Of a stretch of DNA of 9,980 nt, positions 6,189 to 9,980 are shown one piece after another. Positions within the stretch are counted from its first letter, which is position 1, and the number at the start of each line of letters is the position of its first letter. The notes under the pieces were generated by a model. It searched no databases. It was not told where the DNA came from and saw only the letters and a list, made by a program, of their open reading frames with translations. The stretch is from Bacteroidales bacterium (GTDB taxonomy: Bacteria; Bacteroidota; Bacteroidia; Bacteroidales; GCA-2748055). The stretch is taken from the NCBI GenBank assembly GCA_029934875.1, contig JAOZLK010000112.1:1-9980 (forward strand), given 5' to 3'. The position numbers and the translations under genes are program-made.

Positions 6189-8303
6189 ATGTCTTTGAAA
6201 CGCGACATACTGATACGTGCCTCACTGGTTTACATCCTCATGCTGGTGGTGGCCCTGCTGATCTTTGCCAAAACCATGCATCTCCAGTTTTTCGAGAAGG
6301 ATAAGTGGGCGCAGGAAGAGAACAGCACCGTTCGCCATAAGGTGATTGAGCCCAACCGGGGGAATATTTACTCGGTTGATGGTCGCCTGCTTGCTGTGTC
6401 GGTACCTTTTTATGAAATACGGATGGATTTCAAATCCGAATCATTCAGTGATGATATTTTTTACGGAGGAGTCGACCAGCTGTCCAAAGCGCTCTCCTCT
6501 ACCTTCAAGGATCGTCATTGGTCGACCTATAAACGGGAGCTTGTAAGGGCCCGGGAGAAAGGGGAGCGCTACTACCTGGTCAAAAGGAATGTAAGCTATA
6601 CCCAGTTGCAGCAAGTGAAGAAGTTTCCCATATACAAGGAGGGCCGTTTCAAGGGTGGGGTGCAATACATCCAGTCCAGCAGAAGGGTAAGGCCCTATGG
6701 AACGCTTGCATCAAGGACAGTGGGATACACAATGAGCGGGAACCTGCGAAGCGTGGTGGGTATAGAAGGTGCTTATGAGACCGAATTGAAGGGTGTCGAG
6801 GGTTACCGCCTTATGAGAAAAATCCGCGGAGATATCTGGATGCCCATTAATGATGCCAAGGAGATCGAACCCGAAGACGGCTACGATGTGGTCACCACCA
6901 TCGATCTGGATTTGCAGGATGTGGCACATAATGCACTTCGCACCCAGCTTCTCAGGCATGAAGCCGACCATGGAACGGTCGTACTCATGGAGGTGGAAAC
7001 AGGAAAAATACGGGCCATTGCCAACCTGGCCAGAAATGAGGCTGGCCATTATAGCGAAGATTATAACTATGCCATTGGCGAAAGCACGGAGCCGGGTTCA
7101 ACCTTTAAGCTGGCATCGATCATCGCCCTGCTTGAGGATGGGTATGTAAAACCCGATGACATTGTGGATGTGGGTGACGGGGTTACCTACTATTATGGTG
7201 AAAAGATGGAAGACAGTGGGGATGAGGGCCTTGGTGAGATTACGGTCCAGCATGCCTTCGAAGTCTCCTCAAATGTGGGTATTTCATCCCTGGTTAATGA
7301 AAACTATAAGGAAAAACCGGAACAGTTTGTGGACCGGATTTACGGCATGGGCCTGAACCGGAAACTGGACATCGGGATACGGGGAGAAGGAAAGCCGGAA
7401 ATAAAGTATACCGATAGTGAACTCTGGTCGGGACTTTCATTGCCCTGGATGTCCATCGGATACGAGGTGAGAATGACTCCCCTCCAGATTCTTGCATTTT
7501 ACAACGCAATCGCCAATGACGGAAAAATGGTTAAGCCCATTTTTGTTGAACAGATGCGTTCCCATGGCAAGGTGGTCAGGGAATTCCAGACCGAAGTGCT
7601 GAACAGCCATATTTGTTCCCGTGAGACCCTGGCACAGGTCAGGGCAATGATGGAGGGCGTGGTTGAAAACGGAACCGCCAGGAACCTCTCCAACAGTCAC
7701 TATAAGATAGCAGGTAAAACAGGGACCGCCCAGGTTTCACTTAGCAAGGAGGGTTATACCAAGTCACTCTACCAGGCCTCTTTCGTGGGTTACTTCCCCG
7801 CTGATAAGCCCAAGTACAGCTGCATCGTGGTTGTCAATGCCCCCTCCAAACATATTTACTACGGGAACCTGGTGGCGGGCCCGATTTTTCGCTCGGTTAC
7901 CGACCGGATCTATGTGCGGGAGTATGATATGCATGACAACAGCATTGAAGCGGTCCAAAATGAGGCTCAGGTTCCCTTTTCCAAAAGTGGAATGCGGGTG
8001 CCACTTGAAAATACATATTCCTACCTGGGGCTTCCCCTTCTGCAGAATGATGCGACGGGATCGTGGGTTTCAACCAGGAGCTCACCTTCGGGCATGCTTC
8101 TCAATGATCGGTCGATCACCGAGGCGCTGGTACCAAACGTGGTGGATATGGGATTAAAAGATGCGCTTTACCTCCTGGAATCCAGTGGAATCAGGGTGGT
8201 AGTAAATGGTCGTGGTACGGTCAGGCAGCAATCGGTACAGGCCGGGGTAAGGATCAGCAAGGGTATGGAGCTACGCTTAAGCATGAGCATTAAAGGGGGA
8301 TAA
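6189..8303 (+). CDS. ftsI: Septal peptidoglycan transpeptidase FtsI/PBP3 with PASTA domain
   Basis: The 704-residue class B penicillin-binding protein cross-links septal peptidoglycan together with FtsW. The N-terminal anchor helix spans about 11-28. The pedestal domain follows, with EPNRGNIYSVDGRLLA (54-69). The transpeptidase domain has all three active-site motifs: STFK (Ser304 nucleophile, Lys307), SSN (360-362) and KTG (510-512). After a linker that contains a weak PASTA-like stretch (VPFSKSG at 595-601), a C-terminal PASTA domain occupies about 646-700, opening with ALVPNVVDMGLKDALYLLE. PASTA-bearing FtsI is usual in Bacteroidota and in Gram-positive bacteria but absent from E. coli FtsI, which is about 590 residues. 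It lies one base after the FtsL-like gene and its stop overlaps murE (TAATG). Expected target of beta-lactams that bind PBP3. Confidence 0.96.
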   Translation: MSLKRDILIRASLVYILMLVVALLIFAKTMHLQFFEKDKWAQEENSTVRHKVIEPNRGNIYSVDGRLLAVSVPFYEIRMDFKSESFSDDIFYGGVDQLSKALSSTFKDRHWSTYKRELVRAREKGERYYLVKRNVSYTQLQQVKKFPIYKEGRFKGGVQYIQSSRRVRPYGTLASRTVGYTMSGNLRSVVGIEGAYETELKGVEGYRLMRKIRGDIWMPINDAKEIEPEDGYDVVTTIDLDLQDVAHNALRTQLLRHEADHGTVVLMEVETGKIRAIANLARNEAGHYSEDYNYAIGESTEPGSTFKLASIIALLEDGYVKPDDIVDVGDGVTYYYGEKMEDSGDEGLGEITVQHAFEVSSNVGISSLVNENYKEKPEQFVDRIYGMGLNRKLDIGIRGEGKPEIKYTDSELWSGLSLPWMSIGYEVRMTPLQILAFYNAIANDGKMVKPIFVEQMRSHGKVVREFQTEVLNSHICSRETLAQVRAMMEGVVENGTARNLSNSHYKIAGKTGTAQVSLSKEGYTKSLYQASFVGYFPADKPKYSCIVVVNAPSKHIYYGNLVAGPIFRSVTDRIYVREYDMHDNSIEAVQNEAQVPFSKSGMRVPLENTYSYLGLPLLQNDATGSWVSTRSSPSGMLLNDRSITEALVPNVVDMGLKDALYLLESSGIRVVVNGRGTVRQQSVQAGVRISKGMELRLSMSIKGG

Positions 8304-9751
8304 TGAAACTGGAAGCAATCATACAGGATCTGGGAGCCGTAGAAGTTACGGGTTCGCTTGCTGTGGAGCCGGGTGGAATCAGCTTTGATTCACGAAAAGT
8401 GGCTGACGGTGATCTTTTTGTTGCTATTCGTGGTACTGGTTTTGACGGACACAAGTATATTCCGGATGCCATTGCTTCAGGTGCTGTAGCAGTGGTCTCA
8501 GAAGAGGATCCCCTGGAAGCTTACCCCGGAATTGCCTGGGTGAAATCCTCAGGATCGAGGGAGGCGCTTGCACTGATGGCTTCATCATTTTATGCTCATC
8601 CTTCCCGTGATCTCCACCTGGTGGGAATTACCGGCACCAATGGCAAGACCACCATTGCAACACTGCTTCACCGCATCCATACCGATATGGGATTCAAGGC
8701 CGGCTTACTCTCCACCATCCGTGTTGTGATCGGTGAGAAAGAGTATCCAGCTACCCACACCACCCCGGATCCTGTTCAGCTCAATGCTTACTTCAGGAAG
8801 ATGGTTGACCTGGGATGTGGCTACTGCTTCATGGAAGTCTCATCCCATGCCATAGACCAGGATCGCATCAGTGGACTCGATTTTAATGGCGGGATTTTCA
8901 CCAACCTCACCCGCGACCACCTGGATTATCATAAAGATTTCAAGAGCTACCTGGATGTGAAAAAGCGTTTTTTCGATGAGCTGCCTGCAGAAGCCTTTGC
9001 ACTGGTGAATGGGGATGACAAGAACGGGCAGGTGATGTTGCAGAATTGCAAGGCCAAAAAATACAGCTTCAGCTTGCGTTCCGGGGCTGACTTCAAAGGC
9101 AGGGTGAGGGAGATGCTTATGGAGGGTTCTTTCCTGGAGATTAATGGAAAAGAGGTCTGGGTGAAGCTACCCGGACGATTTAACGCCAGCAACCTGCTTT
9201 GTACATATGCAGCATCTGTATTGTCGGGCCAGGATCCCGAGGATGTAATTACCGAACTGAGCAGGGTCGACCCGGTGAAGGGAAGGTTTCAGATTGTCCA
9301 TTCGAAAAAGGGGGTGACCGGGGTGGTTGACTATGCTCATACACCCGACGCATTGAGGTCTGTACTGGAAACCATCAGGGAAGTTAATATTTCCGCAGGT
9401 GAAGTAATTACCGTGGTGGGAGCAGGGGGCAACAGGGACCAGGGCAAACGACCCCAGATGGCAGGTATTGCCGTGGAGGCCAGTTCTAAAGTAATCCTCA
9501 CTTCTGATAATCCCAGGAATGAAGATCCCGAGCTTATTCTGGACGACATGATGGAAGGGGTTCCGGTTTCTGCCAGGGAACGGGTGCTGCGAATTGTGAA
9601 TCGTGAAGAGGCCATCCGTACGGCCTGTATGCTGGCAAAAGCCGGTGATATTATCCTGGTGGCAGGGAAGGGCCATGAGGATTACCAGCTTATTGGGAAT
9701 AAAACTATGCCTTTCGATGATATGCATATACTCCAACAAAATATAAACTGA
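8303..9751 (+). CDS. murE: UDP-MurNAc-L-Ala-D-Glu:meso-diaminopimelate ligase MurE
   Basis: The 482-residue cytoplasmic Mur ligase adds the third residue of the peptidoglycan stem peptide using ATP. The N-terminal domain binds the UDP part (FDSRKVADGDLFVAIRG, with G-DGHKYI). The ATP P-loop is GITGTNGKTT (108-117), the substrate-binding stretch HTTPDPVQLN follows, and EVSSHAIDQDR is the conserved Mur ligase block. Lys220 in YLDVKKRFF is the likely carbamylated lysine. The C-terminal domain carries DNPR (402-405, in SDNPRNEDP), the signature for meso-DAP instead of L-lysine, so a meso-DAP wall is predicted. VAGKGHEDYQ and FDDMHIL close the protein as usual. The start overlaps the ftsI stop (TAATG); the next gene, mraY, follows after 6 bases. 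Confidence 0.96.
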   Translation: MKLEAIIQDLGAVEVTGSLAVEPGGISFDSRKVADGDLFVAIRGTGFDGHKYIPDAIASGAVAVVSEEDPLEAYPGIAWVKSSGSREALALMASSFYAHPSRDLHLVGITGTNGKTTIATLLHRIHTDMGFKAGLLSTIRVVIGEKEYPATHTTPDPVQLNAYFRKMVDLGCGYCFMEVSSHAIDQDRISGLDFNGGIFTNLTRDHLDYHKDFKSYLDVKKRFFDELPAEAFALVNGDDKNGQVMLQNCKAKKYSFSLRSGADFKGRVREMLMEGSFLEINGKEVWVKLPGRFNASNLLCTYAASVLSGQDPEDVITELSRVDPVKGRFQIVHSKKGVTGVVDYAHTPDALRSVLETIREVNISAGEVITVVGAGGNRDQGKRPQMAGIAVEASSKVILTSDNPRNEDPELILDDMMEGVPVSARERVLRIVNREEAIRTACMLAKAGDIILVAGKGHEDYQLIGNKTMPFDDMHILQQNIN

Positions 9752-9757
9752 GACTGA

Positions 9758-9980
9758 ATGCTCTACCACCTGTTCACATATCTCGAGCAATTTGATTTTC
9801 CGGGGGCCGGAATGTTCGAATACCTGACAGTCAGAGCCTCCTTTGCTGTGATTACTTCCCTGGTGATATCAATGATTATAGGCAAAAGGGTTATCAACCT
9901 TCTTCACAGGAAGCAGATCGGCGAATCGGTAAGGGACCTGGGACTTGAGGGTCAATCCGCAAAACAGGGTACCCCCACCA
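9758..9980 (+). CDS. mraY: Phospho-MurNAc-pentapeptide transferase MraY (5' part, cut by window end)
   Basis: An ATG at 9758 opens a frame that stays open to the window end: 74 codons plus one base. The product starts [11 protein letters not shown], followed by [14 protein letters not shown], a first transmembrane helix at about 27-46 ([16 protein letters not shown]), and [15 protein letters not shown], ending in KQGTPT just before the expected MGG of the MraY signature KxGTPTMGG. MraY transfers phospho-MurNAc-pentapeptide from UDP to undecaprenyl phosphate at the inner membrane, making lipid I. The full protein is normally about 360-420 residues, so only the first fifth is present here. Its place directly after murE, with no murF between, is the Bacteroidota arrangement. 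Confidence 0.95.
   Translation, partial: MLYHLFTYLEQFDFPGAGMFEYLTVRASFAVITSLVISMIIGKRVINLLHRKQIGESVRDLGLEGQSAKQGTPT

Noticed and set aside
9167..9790. 207-codon minus-strand frame opposite murE and the mraY start
   Set aside because: It is antisense to conserved MurE and MraY coding sequence, with no recognisable domain.

Overview
The window looks like chromosomal core DNA of a Bacteroidota bacterium, most likely of the Bacteroidales/Marinilabiliales type. Three things point there. First, the division and wall genes run mraZ-rsmH-ftsL-like-ftsI(PASTA)-murE-mraY with no murF between murE and mraY. Second, a glycine-lipid type acyltransferase pair (GlsA/GlsB-like) and a long PurF paralogue are present. 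Third, genes lack clear Shine-Dalgarno sequences while TAnnTTTG-like -7 boxes sit upstream of transcription units. Coding density is very high: the only real intergenic gap is 4310-4443.

Left part (about 1-2409, plus strand): a small secreted SPOR-domain protein overlaps by 4 bases the start of a 633-residue PurF-like glutamine amidophosphoribosyltransferase paralogue that has its own sequence peculiarities. Middle part (2406-4309, minus strand): a PlsC-like O-acyltransferase (glsA-like) followed by a GNAT/hemolysin-type N-acyltransferase (glsB-like), overlapping by 4 bases; together they probably make an N-acyloxyacyl amino-acid lipid, most likely glycine lipid. The PurF-like and glsB-like genes converge and their stop codons overlap.

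Right part (4444-9980, plus strand): the start of the dcw operon. It encodes the MraZ regulator, the 16S rRNA m4C methyltransferase RsmH, a small FtsL-like divisome protein, the FtsI/PBP3 septal transpeptidase with a C-terminal PASTA domain, the meso-DAP-type ligase MurE, and the beginning of MraY, which is cut by the window edge. Three of the five junctions are TAATG stop/start overlaps, so translation is probably coupled. The 134-base gap between glsA-like and mraZ holds the most striking regulatory signal: a TGGNN/AAAGTG repeat in 10-base register, which is the hallmark of an MraZ operator, just upstream of a -7-like box for the dcw operon.

No mobile element, CRISPR array, RNA gene or clearly novel defence or biosynthetic system was seen. 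The points worth a second look are the MraZ box in the shared divergent region, the unusual active-site motifs of the PurF paralogue and of the GlsA-like acyltransferase, and the terminator-free convergent overlap.
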